Positions 57,484 through 64,000 of a stretch of 64,000 nucleotides of DNA are shown one piece after another (positions within the stretch are counted from its first letter, which is position 1; every line of letters begins with the position of its first letter). The notes under the pieces were generated by a model, which had not been told where the DNA came from, did no database searches, and saw only the letters and a list, made by a program, of their open reading frames with translations. The stretch covers positions 1 through 64,000 of the forward strand of contig JAEYWL010000010.1 in NCBI GenBank assembly GCA_023428915.1, given 5' to 3'. The stretch comes from Verrucomicrobiota bacterium. Lineage in GTDB: Bacteria; Chlamydiota; Chlamydiia; Chlamydiales; JAEYWL01. A program made the translations under genes and the position numbers.

Positions 57484-58335
57484 CTATGAAAAGGGGAGGT
57501 AGGCTAAGGCTTCATCGCCAAGGGTCATTACTATGGCTTGCCGTATCAATGATTCCTTGTCAGCTTTGCCGCCAAGGCTTTTTATACGTTTGGCTGCATA
57601 GCGGGCAATATTAATTCCATCCCTGATGGTGTAGCTTTCTTGGCTTGCGTGCGCGCGCTGTAAAAAGTCCACCACATAACTCATGATATGCTCTTCAATA
57701 AAGGGAAGGTTCTCCTTTAAAATTCTGCGCTCTTCATCGGCTTCTGGAAAATCCAAATAGATTTGCGGCTGCAGACGGCTGTGAATATATTCTGGGATTT
57801 CAAAAGTAGAGGCGTCATCATTCATAGTAACGCAAATGCGAAAATCTTTGTGGGCATGTACCTTCAAGCCTGCCGCAATCGATTCAATATACCGGCGGGT
57901 GTCCAGCAAGGGTGCCAATGAGGCCCAAGATTTTTCGCTCATTCTGTTGGCCTCATCCAAAATACACACGCCTCCGCTAATCATTGCGGAAACCAATGCA
58001 GAGGCGACATAGCGGATGCCGCCGGCTTTATCCACTACGGGTGTAATCAATAAGTCTTCCGGGCGTGTATCCATCGTGCACTGGTAGATGTAAACCGGAT
58101 GGTTGATTCTCTTGGCTGCAGCATAAGCCAGCGTAGTCTTGCCCACGCCTGGTTTGCCAATTAAGCGGGGATTCAAAGGGATGTCCTTTTCATCGACTAC
58201 CATCCAGGCTGCTAACAATTGTTCCAAAACATCTTGCTGCCCGATCCATTCAAACTGGAACTCATCGGGAAAACCAAGAGCCAGCTCCACTCCGTCAATT
58301 ACGACTCTCTTTTCTTGTCCATCCGAACTACTCAT
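57484..58335 (-). CDS. MoxR-family AAA+ ATPase
   Basis: The 283-residue protein has Walker A GKPGVGKTT, the MoxR-type segment YQCTMDTRPEDLLITPVVDK, Walker B GGVCILDEANRMSEKSW, and CVTMNDDASTFEIPEYIHSRL as the sensor 1/arginine-finger region. MoxR proteins are chaperone-like ATPases that activate or assemble partner complexes. Here it is sandwiched between the ttcA-like gene (8-base gap) and the TraB-like gene (2-base gap). No VWA-domain gene is adjacent. Confidence 0.85.
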   Translation of the reverse strand: MSSSDGQEKRVVIDGVELALGFPDEFQFEWIGQQDVLEQLLAAWMVVDEKDIPLNPRLIGKPGVGKTTLAYAAAKRINHPVYIYQCTMDTRPEDLLITPVVDKAGGIRYVASALVSAMISGGVCILDEANRMSEKSWASLAPLLDTRRYIESIAAGLKVHAHKDFRICVTMNDDASTFEIPEYIHSRLQPQIYLDFPEADEERRILKENLPFIEEHIMSYVVDFLQRAHASQESYTIRDGINIARYAAKRIKSLGGKADKESLIRQAIVMTLGDEALAYLPFS

Positions 58336-58343
58336 GATCTGTC

Positions 58344-59102
58344 CTATTTTCTTGTTGCTTTATCCGAGCCATACAATAGAGAGGCATTGGCAATATTTTC
58401 CCGGGCATTAGGAAATGCTTCCTGAATCTCATCTAACAATTTATCGACTTGCCGCCGCATAGAATTCTGTCCTACAGGGCAGCGGCATGTGATGCGTGCA
58501 AAACCCTGCTGCCTGGCAAAGGTGCGAATGTCTGCTTCAGCAATATAAATCAAAGGACGAATAATCGTCACCCCATAGTCGTGCATATGGATTTTCGGCA
58601 GATTGCCGGCAAATTCCCCCTTATGCAAAAGATTCATAAGCAAAGTCTGGGCATTATCGTCCCTATGGTGCCCAAAAGCGATAATATTGGCGCCGCATTC
58701 TTTGGCTGCATCAAAAAGCAATCTGCGCCTTTCTCGGGAACAGCTGTAGCACTCCAGGGTTTCCAGTTTCTGCGCCGATTGCCGCTCGATGAAAGGCACA
58801 TCCAAAGCTGTGCAAATCCCCTTTAGGTAATCCAAATTAACGCCGGCGCCGCAGGAAAACTCGCCGCTTACATGCACTGCGAATAACTTAAACGGGGGAA
58901 AGCCCCTGCCTGAAATGGCGTGTAAAAGAAATAAAAGCGCTAGACTGTCTTTACCGCCGCTTAAGGCTATGGCAACAGGGTTGTCATCTTGAATCATCCC
59001 AAAGTCAAATAGAGCCTTGCGGCAGGCGCTCTCTAAGCGCTTGCCAAGGCCAGACCATGGCGGCCTGGCAATCGGCAGCCCGGCTTGTTCCGTATTTTCC
59101 AT
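58344..59102 (-). CDS. ttcA: TtcA-type PP-loop tRNA thiolation protein
   Basis: From the ATG at 59102 the protein has 252 residues. It has the PP-loop VAIALSGGKDSLALLFLL, the Cys-x2-Cys pair in ECYSCSRERR, IAFGHHRDDNAQTLLMNLLHKG, and RCPVGQNSMRRQVDKLL near the C-terminus with the third cluster cysteine. These match TtcA, which makes 2-thiocytidine at tRNA position 32 using an Fe-S cluster. Related family members with other tRNA targets exist. It is the first gene of a minus-strand operon with the MoxR and TraB-like genes. Confidence 0.88.
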   Translation of the reverse strand: MENTEQAGLPIARPPWSGLGKRLESACRKALFDFGMIQDDNPVAIALSGGKDSLALLFLLHAISGRGFPPFKLFAVHVSGEFSCGAGVNLDYLKGICTALDVPFIERQSAQKLETLECYSCSRERRRLLFDAAKECGANIIAFGHHRDDNAQTLLMNLLHKGEFAGNLPKIHMHDYGVTIIRPLIYIAEADIRTFARQQGFARITCRCPVGQNSMRRQVDKLLDEIQEAFPNARENIANASLLYGSDKATRK

Positions 59103-59207
59103 AATTTTCAACTCTGTAAATTAAATGCCTAATCAGTTTATAATCTAAGAGTAAGCATGTCAAGAAGGCATAATCACAAATAATTCACATATATTACAGA
59201 GGTTCAC

Positions 59208-59483
59208 ATGTCAAATCAACCAGGACGTAATGATCCTTGCCCATGCGGCTCCGGAAAAAAATACAAAGCCTGCTGCTGGTCCAAGCAGCTTCCAAAAGCA
59301 AGAAAACCCCTGAATGCAAAATTATTAAGCTCGGGCGCCTCGGCATCTAATTTAATGGGCCGTGTCTATGGCGGCTCCATGAATGCTCCTAAATTGCCTG
59401 AGCCTGAGCAGGCTGAGCAGCAAACACATGCTGAAATGCCTGAGAGCAGCTCTGTAGAAAGCAGTCAAGCTGAATCAAAATAA
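59208..59483 (+). CDS. Small SEC-C motif protein
   Basis: The 91-residue protein begins with [20 protein letters not shown], the zinc-binding SEC-C motif found at the C-terminus of SecA and in many small proteins. The rest is low-complexity, rich in Ser, Ala, Glu and Gln. Stand-alone SEC-C proteins are thought to bind SecB-like or ribosomal partners, but the function is unknown. The start has AGAGG upstream. Confidence 0.8.
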   Translation: MSNQPGRNDPCPCGSGKKYKACCWSKQLPKARKPLNAKLLSSGASASNLMGRVYGGSMNAPKLPEPEQAEQQTHAEMPESSSVESSQAESK

Positions 59484-59525
59484 AACCTGTCGAGGATTGT
59501 GCCAGAAGTTTAAATTACAATTTTG

Positions 59526-59555
59526 TTGTGCGAAATTAAAAGCTTCTGGTATAAA
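59526..59555 (+). promoter_or_regulatory. Candidate promoter of the tRNA-Thr/tRNA-Tyr pair
   Basis: TTGTGC (59526-59531) and TATAAA (59550-59555) are spaced by 18 bases and lie just upstream of the first tRNA, a good fit to a primary-sigma promoter. No other candidate is as well placed. Confidence 0.45.
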
Positions 59556-59565
59556 TGTCCTTTCT

Positions 59566-59638
59566 GCTGACATAGCTCAATTGGTAGAGCACCCGACTTG
59601 TAATCGGGCGGTTGTGGGTTCAATTCCTACTGTCAGCA
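59566..59638 (+). tRNA. tRNA-Thr (anticodon TGT)
   Basis: A full cloverleaf of 73 bases. The acceptor arms GCTGACA and TGTCAGC pair perfectly. The D arm AGCTCAATTGGTAGAGC, the anticodon stem CCCGA/TCGGG with loop CTTGTAA (anticodon TGT, codon ACA) and the T arm with GGTTCAATTC are all present. CCA is not encoded. The antisense recombinase frame ends inside this gene. Confidence 0.97.
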
Positions 59639-61191
59639 ATCCCTTCTCTTTGGGGGTGTCGCATAGTGGCAATTGCAAGGGACTGTAAATCCCTCGACTT
59701 CGGTCTCCGTTGGTTCGAGTCCAACCGCCCCCATCTCCCTGGACTGTCCTGTACCTGTATGAATAGGTGAAATGGTTCACGTAGGGTTACAAGCAAGTTT
59801 TTACCGTCCAATTTTAAGTTCTGAAATACAAAATTCAAAAGTTGACGTTTTTCATCTACTTCAGAACTCTGAAAAATATCCCATGCACGCTTAGCTAATT
59901 GCATCACTTGATTAGCAGTTACGTGAAACTGTAAATCAACGGTTTCATGTCTAGCTACCTGATCTCGAAGTTCGATTTGACGTCTCTTGTACTCTTCGGT
60001 CTTTTGACGAAAGAGAGGTTCATCTATGATCCCATCAAGCTTGTCATCATACATTTGGCTAATTCGCTTTTGAATACGATCCTGCTCTTGGCGGATAGAC
60101 TTCAGTTGCTCTTTATGATAGATCTGCTGGGAATCGTGAATGGAGCGCAGATGGTTAGTAATTTCTTCAATTGCGCTATCAGGGAGTTGAATCCTGCCGA
60201 AGTGAGTCTGAATTGTCTTCAAGAGATCCTCTTCTCGAACATAGACTCGAGAGCAGTTATGCTTAGCGTTGGTGCAGCTATAGTAAATATATTGCCCCTT
60301 CTTTAATTCAGGAGAGGCTATACAGCCGCAATTGTTACAGGTAATCAGACCTTTCAATATAAAGGCAGATGTTGCTGCTTTGAAGGGCTTCTTATTGAAT
60401 CCAGCAAAAACATCTTGCACTCGACGAAAAAGTTCAGGAGAAACTAAAGGTTCATAGCGATGAAGGAAGTGACCACTTTTTGTGTTCATCACTCCGCTAT
60501 AAAACGGATTTTTTAGCATGGCTTCTACCTGCGACTTAGCTATCTTGCGGCCACCTTTAGTCTTCATACCCATTTCGTGCATCTTTTCTGTTAGCATTAG
60601 TAGAGAGACATTCCCTGTGGCGTATTGTTCGAACATATGACCTATTAGATACTTCAAATTAGGGTCTGGAATGATCGTCTTATCGCCTTTTTCGTCTGTA
60701 GTATGGAGATAGCCAAAGGGGGCAAGCCCGATCCATAATCCCTTCTTTAATGCCTCTTCTTTGCTTCGTTTGATATTATCGCTCATTTGAAGGACGTAGC
60801 TTTTAGCGAACATTACCCCCATATCCCAACGCAGTATGTCTGAGCTATTGGATTTTTGGTTTAGAATAAGATTTTCGCGATAGAAGTGAATTTCAACCTT
60901 CCCATCTAAGCGAAGATCGTTGAGGGTAAGAGACTCCTTAAAGCTTCGCTGCACTCTATCTATGGTATCAGCAATAAGAGCATAGGGGTGACGCGATTTG
61001 CGTATTAGAGCAAGAATTTTTTCAAACTCTTTTCGAGTATCTCGAGTCGAAGATTCAGTGATTTGAAACACGTGTTCTACTTCAAAGCCTTTCTTTTGAG
61101 CATACTCAGTTAGTCGACGGATTTGAGCTGGTATCGATTGACCATCTTCTTGTTCTTTGCTAGAAACACGTGCAAGTAATAAGGCTTTCAT
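59620..61191 (-). CDS. Large serine recombinase (integrase)
   Basis: The 523-residue protein has an N-terminal resolvase domain (MKALLLARVSSKEQEDGQSI, catalytic Ser10), a recombinase domain (APFGYLHTTDEKGDKTIIPD, then KNPFYSGVMNTKSGHF) and a zinc ribbon (ITCNNCGC and YSCTNAKHNC) followed by a coiled coil. Such enzymes integrate and excise mobile elements with a directionality factor. The last 40 or so codons (GRLDSNQRRPKSRD and onward) are antisense tRNA-Tyr and tRNA-Thr sequence. The frame therefore gained its 3' end from the chromosome on integration, or the native stop has been lost. The upstream gene is a MerR/excisionase-type protein three bases away. Confidence 0.9.
   Translation of the reverse strand: MKALLLARVSSKEQEDGQSIPAQIRRLTEYAQKKGFEVEHVFQITESSTRDTRKEFEKILALIRKSRHPYALIADTIDRVQRSFKESLTLNDLRLDGKVEIHFYRENLILNQKSNSSDILRWDMGVMFAKSYVLQMSDNIKRSKEEALKKGLWIGLAPFGYLHTTDEKGDKTIIPDPNLKYLIGHMFEQYATGNVSLLMLTEKMHEMGMKTKGGRKIAKSQVEAMLKNPFYSGVMNTKSGHFLHRYEPLVSPELFRRVQDVFAGFNKKPFKAATSAFILKGLITCNNCGCIASPELKKGQYIYYSCTNAKHNCSRVYVREEDLLKTIQTHFGRIQLPDSAIEEITNHLRSIHDSQQIYHKEQLKSIRQEQDRIQKRISQMYDDKLDGIIDEPLFRQKTEEYKRRQIELRDQVARHETVDLQFHVTANQVMQLAKRAWDIFQSSEVDEKRQLLNFVFQNLKLDGKNLLVTLREPFHLFIQVQDSPGRWGRLDSNQRRPKSRDLQSLAIATMRHPQREGIADSRN
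59652..59733 (+). tRNA. tRNA-Tyr (anticodon GTA)
   Basis: A class II tRNA of 82 bases with acceptor arms GGGGGTG and CGCCCCC, anticodon loop CTGTAAA (anticodon GTA), a long variable arm around CGACTTCGGTCTC and a T arm with GGTTCGAGTCC. It lies 13 bases after tRNA-Thr. Its 3' end abuts the integrated element. Confidence 0.97.
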
Positions 61192-61194
61192 TGG

Positions 61195-61392
61195 TTATTT
61201 TATTTCATTTGAATTTTGGATTAATTTTAATAAAGTTTCGAGATCTTGTTTTTTATACAGGCGATATCCATTAATAGGGTTACGATGAGTTGAGAGTTTT
61301 CCTTGTTTTTCCCAATTACGTAACGTACTCGCCGAAACACCCAAATAAAGTGCCGCAGCATTAACCTTTAGATATTCATCTATCTTGTTCAT
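61195..61392 (-). CDS. MerR-like/excisionase-type DNA-binding protein
   Basis: I use the ATG at 61392 (GGAG eight bases upstream), giving 65 residues. The protein reads YLKVNAAALYLGVSASTLRN, WEKQGKLSTHRNPINGYRLY: a MerR/Xis-type winged helix-turn-helix. Its place directly before the serine recombinase suggests the directionality factor that promotes excision, or a regulator of the recombinase. It could also be the DNA-binding half of an IS607-like recombinase, but those are fused. Confidence 0.8.
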   Translation of the reverse strand: MNKIDEYLKVNAAALYLGVSASTLRNWEKQGKLSTHRNPINGYRLYKKQDLETLLKLIQNSNEIK

Positions 61393-61457
61393 GGAAGAAA
61401 CTCCTTTGGTGAGGTTAAAAAGTAGCAAGGGTTATTAAACTTTGCAACATGAATCTT

Positions 61458-62078
61458 TTAAGTAGCATTTTCTTGTCTAAGAATGGTTTTAATATTTTGA
61501 TAACGTTGCCGGCATTCGCTTAGTGGAGGAAACTCATAACGATTGCCCTGAGGCTCAAGAATCTGATCCAAAACGTTTAGAAAATCTTGATCCCGTTTAT
61601 TATTTTGAGGTAACCCCTTCTGCATACAGCAACAGTTGAAATCGACTAATAGAGAGTTTTTTGCAAATGACCTAACAGGCCATCCTACTATACGGCCTAC
61701 GCAAGCTTGTGATGGTTCAATATGACACTCTTCAAGGGCTTGCGTAATCCAAGCGTTAATGAGCTTAGCATGCTCTGCATCGATTCTTATTGGCTTAGAT
61801 ATTGTCACAGCATCTGAATCCTCATCTTTACGCACATTTGATACGTTATTAATGATTTCTTGAAGATTGTCTTGTAAGATTGAATCTAAAGATGTGATTG
61901 AATTGATATTTGCATTGAGGTTTTGAGGGCATGAATCTTTTTTTTCAAATACTTGCTGCTTGTTTGCTAGTATTTTGTCTAAACGTCTTTTTGCTATTGA
62001 TGCAATGTTGGAAGGTGTCTGTCTGTCTGACTGTATAGGGACTTGGACAGACAGACACTTAGGAATATTACTATTCAT
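61458..62078 (-). CDS. Hypothetical protein of the integrated element
   Basis: The ATG at 62078 overlaps the end of the primase gene (ATGAATAG) and has GAGG upstream; it gives 206 residues. The first 90 residues are polar and probably disordered. The C-terminal half is helical with HAKLINAWITQALEECHIEP and YEFPPLSECRQRYQNIKTIL. The gene sits between primase and excisionase genes where plasmids and phages often carry a replication or partition accessory protein. I do not recognise it. Confidence 0.6.
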   Translation of the reverse strand: MNSNIPKCLSVQVPIQSDRQTPSNIASIAKRRLDKILANKQQVFEKKDSCPQNLNANINSITSLDSILQDNLQEIINNVSNVRKDEDSDAVTISKPIRIDAEHAKLINAWITQALEECHIEPSQACVGRIVGWPVRSFAKNSLLVDFNCCCMQKGLPQNNKRDQDFLNVLDQILEPQGNRYEFPPLSECRQRYQNIKTILRQENAT

Positions 62079-63810
62079 TAACTGCCTCAGGATTTTTTGA
62101 TCTTTTAATGATTCCCTCAACCTTGTTTTTCGTTATCCCAAGAGCATCTGCGATTTTGCGATAAGACATACCCTCTTCATAAAGTTGCATTACCTGAAGG
62201 CCCAGTTCATCGTTATCTTCGATTAGATTACCAATCTCCCAACTTATCCCAGCATCAATCGAATTGACCACTTCCACGCTAAAAGGTTCGGCGTCAATTC
62301 CGAAAAATCCTCTATTTTTTTCATATTTGATGTTGAATTTAGCTCCATCTTTAGCTGAATATCCAGGTGGGTGAGTTAAAAGAATAACTGTATCTAATAC
62401 GTCCTCCCGCCTACTTGTCCCCCTTTGCATTCCAGACTTACCTGCATGATGCACAATAAGAACGCTAATGCCTCGTCTCCTAAGTTGAAGCACCCATTCT
62501 TGTATAGGTAGCCAAGCATCAGATTCATTTTCTTGAGTAGAACGCACAAGGGTAGAAAGGTTGTCTAATATGAGCAGTTCTGTACCCTCAAGTTCACTAT
62601 TGATTATTGCTTGTCCTTCTAGAGTTGCTAAATCTGGAATACCTTCAGGTTGCAGGTCAGGGGTAATTAAACGGAAAAAAGAATCATCTGGAAGCTCTAT
62701 ATTCATTCCCACTGCTATCTTAGCTAGTCGTTCTTGCATTATGGAGGCTGGCATTTCACCATCGACATAGAGGATTTTACGTGGATTAGGAGCTGACCAT
62801 TTGAGCATGGTACCTCCCGCTGCCACTGTTAACCCTATTCCCAACGCTACAAAAGTCTTGCCAACACCTCTTTTAGCGTAAAGCATAGTCAGACCTTGAG
62901 TAGGAATGATGGGAGATAAAATCATTTCGCGAGGTTGAATGTCTTTCTCTAGAAAATCTGCTAAGTTGATTACAACAAGATCGTGTTTAACTTCCGCCTT
63001 CAAGTAATTATTTATTGGTATCTCGTTAACAAGTTTTAGAAATTCTTCAATAGTATGATTTTGTGAAAGCCAATCTGTGATGTCATGACCATGCTTCTCT
63101 TGGAAAGTTAATCCAGGAAGCGCCACCATCTTTAGGTATGCAACCTCATTCTGAAGCAGTTTAATCCATTGATCGCGCCTTTTATGACCGGCTCGATCCT
63201 CATCATAGAGTAAGACAACTTTTGCCCCTTTAAGTTGCTTTACATAGTCTTGAGATAAAAGAGATCCAGCGCCCTCGATAGGTGTAGTTGCAATCAGTCC
63301 TTCTTTTGACAAGCGATCGGCATCTTTTTCACCTTCTACTAGATGGACTTCTAGTCCTTCCTTAATCGCATTAAGTACTTTAGGGAGATTGTAAAGTACC
63401 CTCATCTTAGTTTTAAGGCCAAAGATCCAAGATCCATTCTGTAGGGTCTTTATTTGAAATTCCTTTTTTGCGTTACATCCTTTGTAAAGACGAATTTTTT
63501 TGTAAATTGGAAGGTTTTCGGCATTACAATACACATATTCGATATTGGATTTGCGGAAAGGGGGTAGAGTAAGTTCATGTTTTTTTTGAAAAAGATCGGC
63601 TGGCGTAATGTCCATTGAGCGGCATACCTCTTCAAGGGTACAGCCGGCATGACATTTAAGAAGTAGTTTCCCTTCAGCTCCTTCACATATTGAAAGGCTA
63701 GGATTTTTATCATCATGAGCAGGGCATTTAGTTGAGTAGCTATCTCCGCTACGTTTAGGATTGTGACCTGTTTTGTTTTGTACTGCTTGCATCAATTCAT
63801 TGAGCATCAT
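62071..63810 (-). CDS. Mobile-element primase/helicase (CHC2-TOPRIM-RecA-like)
   Basis: The 579-residue protein has, in order, a DnaG-type CHC2 zinc finger (TKCPAHDDKNPSLSI, LLLKCHAGC), a TOPRIM domain (VHLVEGEKDADRL, VVLLYDEDRAGHKR), and a RecA/RepA-like ATPase domain with Walker A YAKRGVGKTF, ILYVDGEMP and Walker B LLILDNLSTL. The C-terminal helix-turn-helix is YRKIADALGITKNKVEGIIK. This architecture primes and unwinds DNA during replication of plasmids and phages. It suggests that the element replicates on its own at some stage. The start is preceded by AAGGA. Confidence 0.88.
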   Translation of the reverse strand: MMLNELMQAVQNKTGHNPKRSGDSYSTKCPAHDDKNPSLSICEGAEGKLLLKCHAGCTLEEVCRSMDITPADLFQKKHELTLPPFRKSNIEYVYCNAENLPIYKKIRLYKGCNAKKEFQIKTLQNGSWIFGLKTKMRVLYNLPKVLNAIKEGLEVHLVEGEKDADRLSKEGLIATTPIEGAGSLLSQDYVKQLKGAKVVLLYDEDRAGHKRRDQWIKLLQNEVAYLKMVALPGLTFQEKHGHDITDWLSQNHTIEEFLKLVNEIPINNYLKAEVKHDLVVINLADFLEKDIQPREMILSPIIPTQGLTMLYAKRGVGKTFVALGIGLTVAAGGTMLKWSAPNPRKILYVDGEMPASIMQERLAKIAVGMNIELPDDSFFRLITPDLQPEGIPDLATLEGQAIINSELEGTELLILDNLSTLVRSTQENESDAWLPIQEWVLQLRRRGISVLIVHHAGKSGMQRGTSRREDVLDTVILLTHPPGYSAKDGAKFNIKYEKNRGFFGIDAEPFSVEVVNSIDAGISWEIGNLIEDNDELGLQVMQLYEEGMSYRKIADALGITKNKVEGIIKRSKNPEAVNE

Positions 63811-63836
63811 ATTTATTTGAATTCCTTATGTACCTG

Positions 63837-64000
63837 TTAACACCCCAAAAGAGGTTTAGCATCAAATTCTTGTTTGTTTTTTTGAGAATGAATGTTGACT
63901 TGATTGACTTCATCTTCTTGATGTTGCTTTTGTGCATGGCGACTATCAAGTTTATAGAGCAGGCTGAAAAATCCCATTAGGGTAAATCTTTCATCTGATG
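63837..64000 (-). CDS. Partial frame, C-terminal end of an unrecognised protein
   Basis: A frame open to the right edge ends at TAA at 63837. The visible 54 residues are SDERFTLMGFFSLLYKLDSR, then a Gln/His/Lys-rich tail to LLGC. It lies 26 bases upstream of the primase gene on the same strand. Nothing further can be said without the sequence beyond the window. It may be a regulatory protein of the element. Confidence 0.45.
   Translation of the reverse strand, partial: SDERFTLMGFFSLLYKLDSRHAQKQHQEDEVNQVNIHSQKNKQEFDAKPLLGC

Larger units (their letters stand above)
59734..64000. mobile_element. Left part of an integrated element at tRNA-Tyr
   Basis: From the tRNA-Tyr 3' end to the window edge all genes are minus-strand and of mobile type: serine recombinase, MerR/excisionase-like protein, hypothetical protein, primase/helicase, and a further truncated frame. 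The left boundary at the tRNA 3' end is inferred from position. The other end and the duplicate of the tRNA end are beyond the window. Plasmid, phage or ICE origin cannot be decided, though no capsid or conjugation gene is seen here. Confidence 0.75.

Noticed and set aside
59577..59780. Minus-strand frame over the tRNA genes with an EPTTARLQ-type peptide
   Set aside because: This is the classic spurious protein made by translating antisense tRNA sequence.

Overview
The window reads as chromosome of an amoeba-associated (environmental) member of the Chlamydiae, probably Parachlamydiaceae-like. The evidence is gene order that I recall from Chlamydia: dnaA beside yidC; dciA-gyrB-gyrA-tmk-holB; ruvB-SpoIID homologue-glgX-Slc1-type chaperone; and rsmH-ftsL. 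These blocks are mixed with features absent from pathogenic Chlamydia: a BTB/LRR eukaryote-type protein, a citrate synthase next to malate dehydrogenase, a Protochlamydia-type outer-membrane barrel, and queuosine synthesis genes. The species cannot be fixed from the sequence alone. No rRNA and no CRISPR array are present.

Layout. 0.1-3.2 kb: BTB-LRR putative effector, then a ferredoxin and DUF1858-IscA pair. 3.4-9.3 kb: a DnaA, YidC, an outer-membrane barrel and IspH. 9.4-13.3 kb: a small glycine-zipper protein, an inverted-repeat element with 9-base periodicity, and an operon of TPR protein, Ser/Thr kinase fused to an FGE/sulfatase-modifying domain, and low-molecular-weight tyrosine phosphatase. 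13.4-20.5 kb: replication block dciA, gyrB, gyrA, tmk, holB. 20.5-23.1 kb: a degenerate accessory patch with a frameshifted REP-associated tyrosine transposase inside 88-base inverted repeats, a MarR/DUF1398 operon with palindromic operators, and a collapsed DUF4143-type ATPase. 23.1-26.5 kb: lineage-specific helical proteins, two of them paralogues. 26.7-32.7 kb: ruvB, SpoIID homologue, queA, glgX, Slc1-like chaperone. 32.8-37.3 kb: a membrane-anchored Clp-like AAA+ protein, a protein with an RNA-polymerase-alpha-CTD-like domain, queC and queE. 37.4-41.8 kb: mdh, gltA, membrane proteins, adk. 41.8-48.8 kb: a choice-of-anchor/PEP-CTERM-like protein, htpX, a proton-pumping pyrophosphatase, ftsL and rsmH. 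48.9-54.5 kb: a 1743-residue protein of unknown function and a YjdM-type zinc-ribbon protein. 54.7-59.1 kb: operon ttcA-like, MoxR ATPase, TraB-like protein, secreted protein. 59.2-59.7 kb: SEC-C protein, tRNA-Thr, tRNA-Tyr.

From 59,734 to the right edge lies the left part of an integrated element. A large serine recombinase, a small MerR/excisionase-type protein, an unknown protein and a CHC2-TOPRIM-RecA-like primase/helicase are all on the minus strand, and the recombinase frame runs antisense through both tRNA genes.

The observations most worth following are the 9-base-periodic inverted-repeat elements (9775-10044 and 54576-54647), the REP/transposase unit, the ttcA-MoxR-TraB-like operon, the PEP-CTERM-like protein, the substituted catalytic residues in the kinase (HRN for HRD) and in the SpoIID homologue (Lys for Glu), and the tRNA-anchored element.
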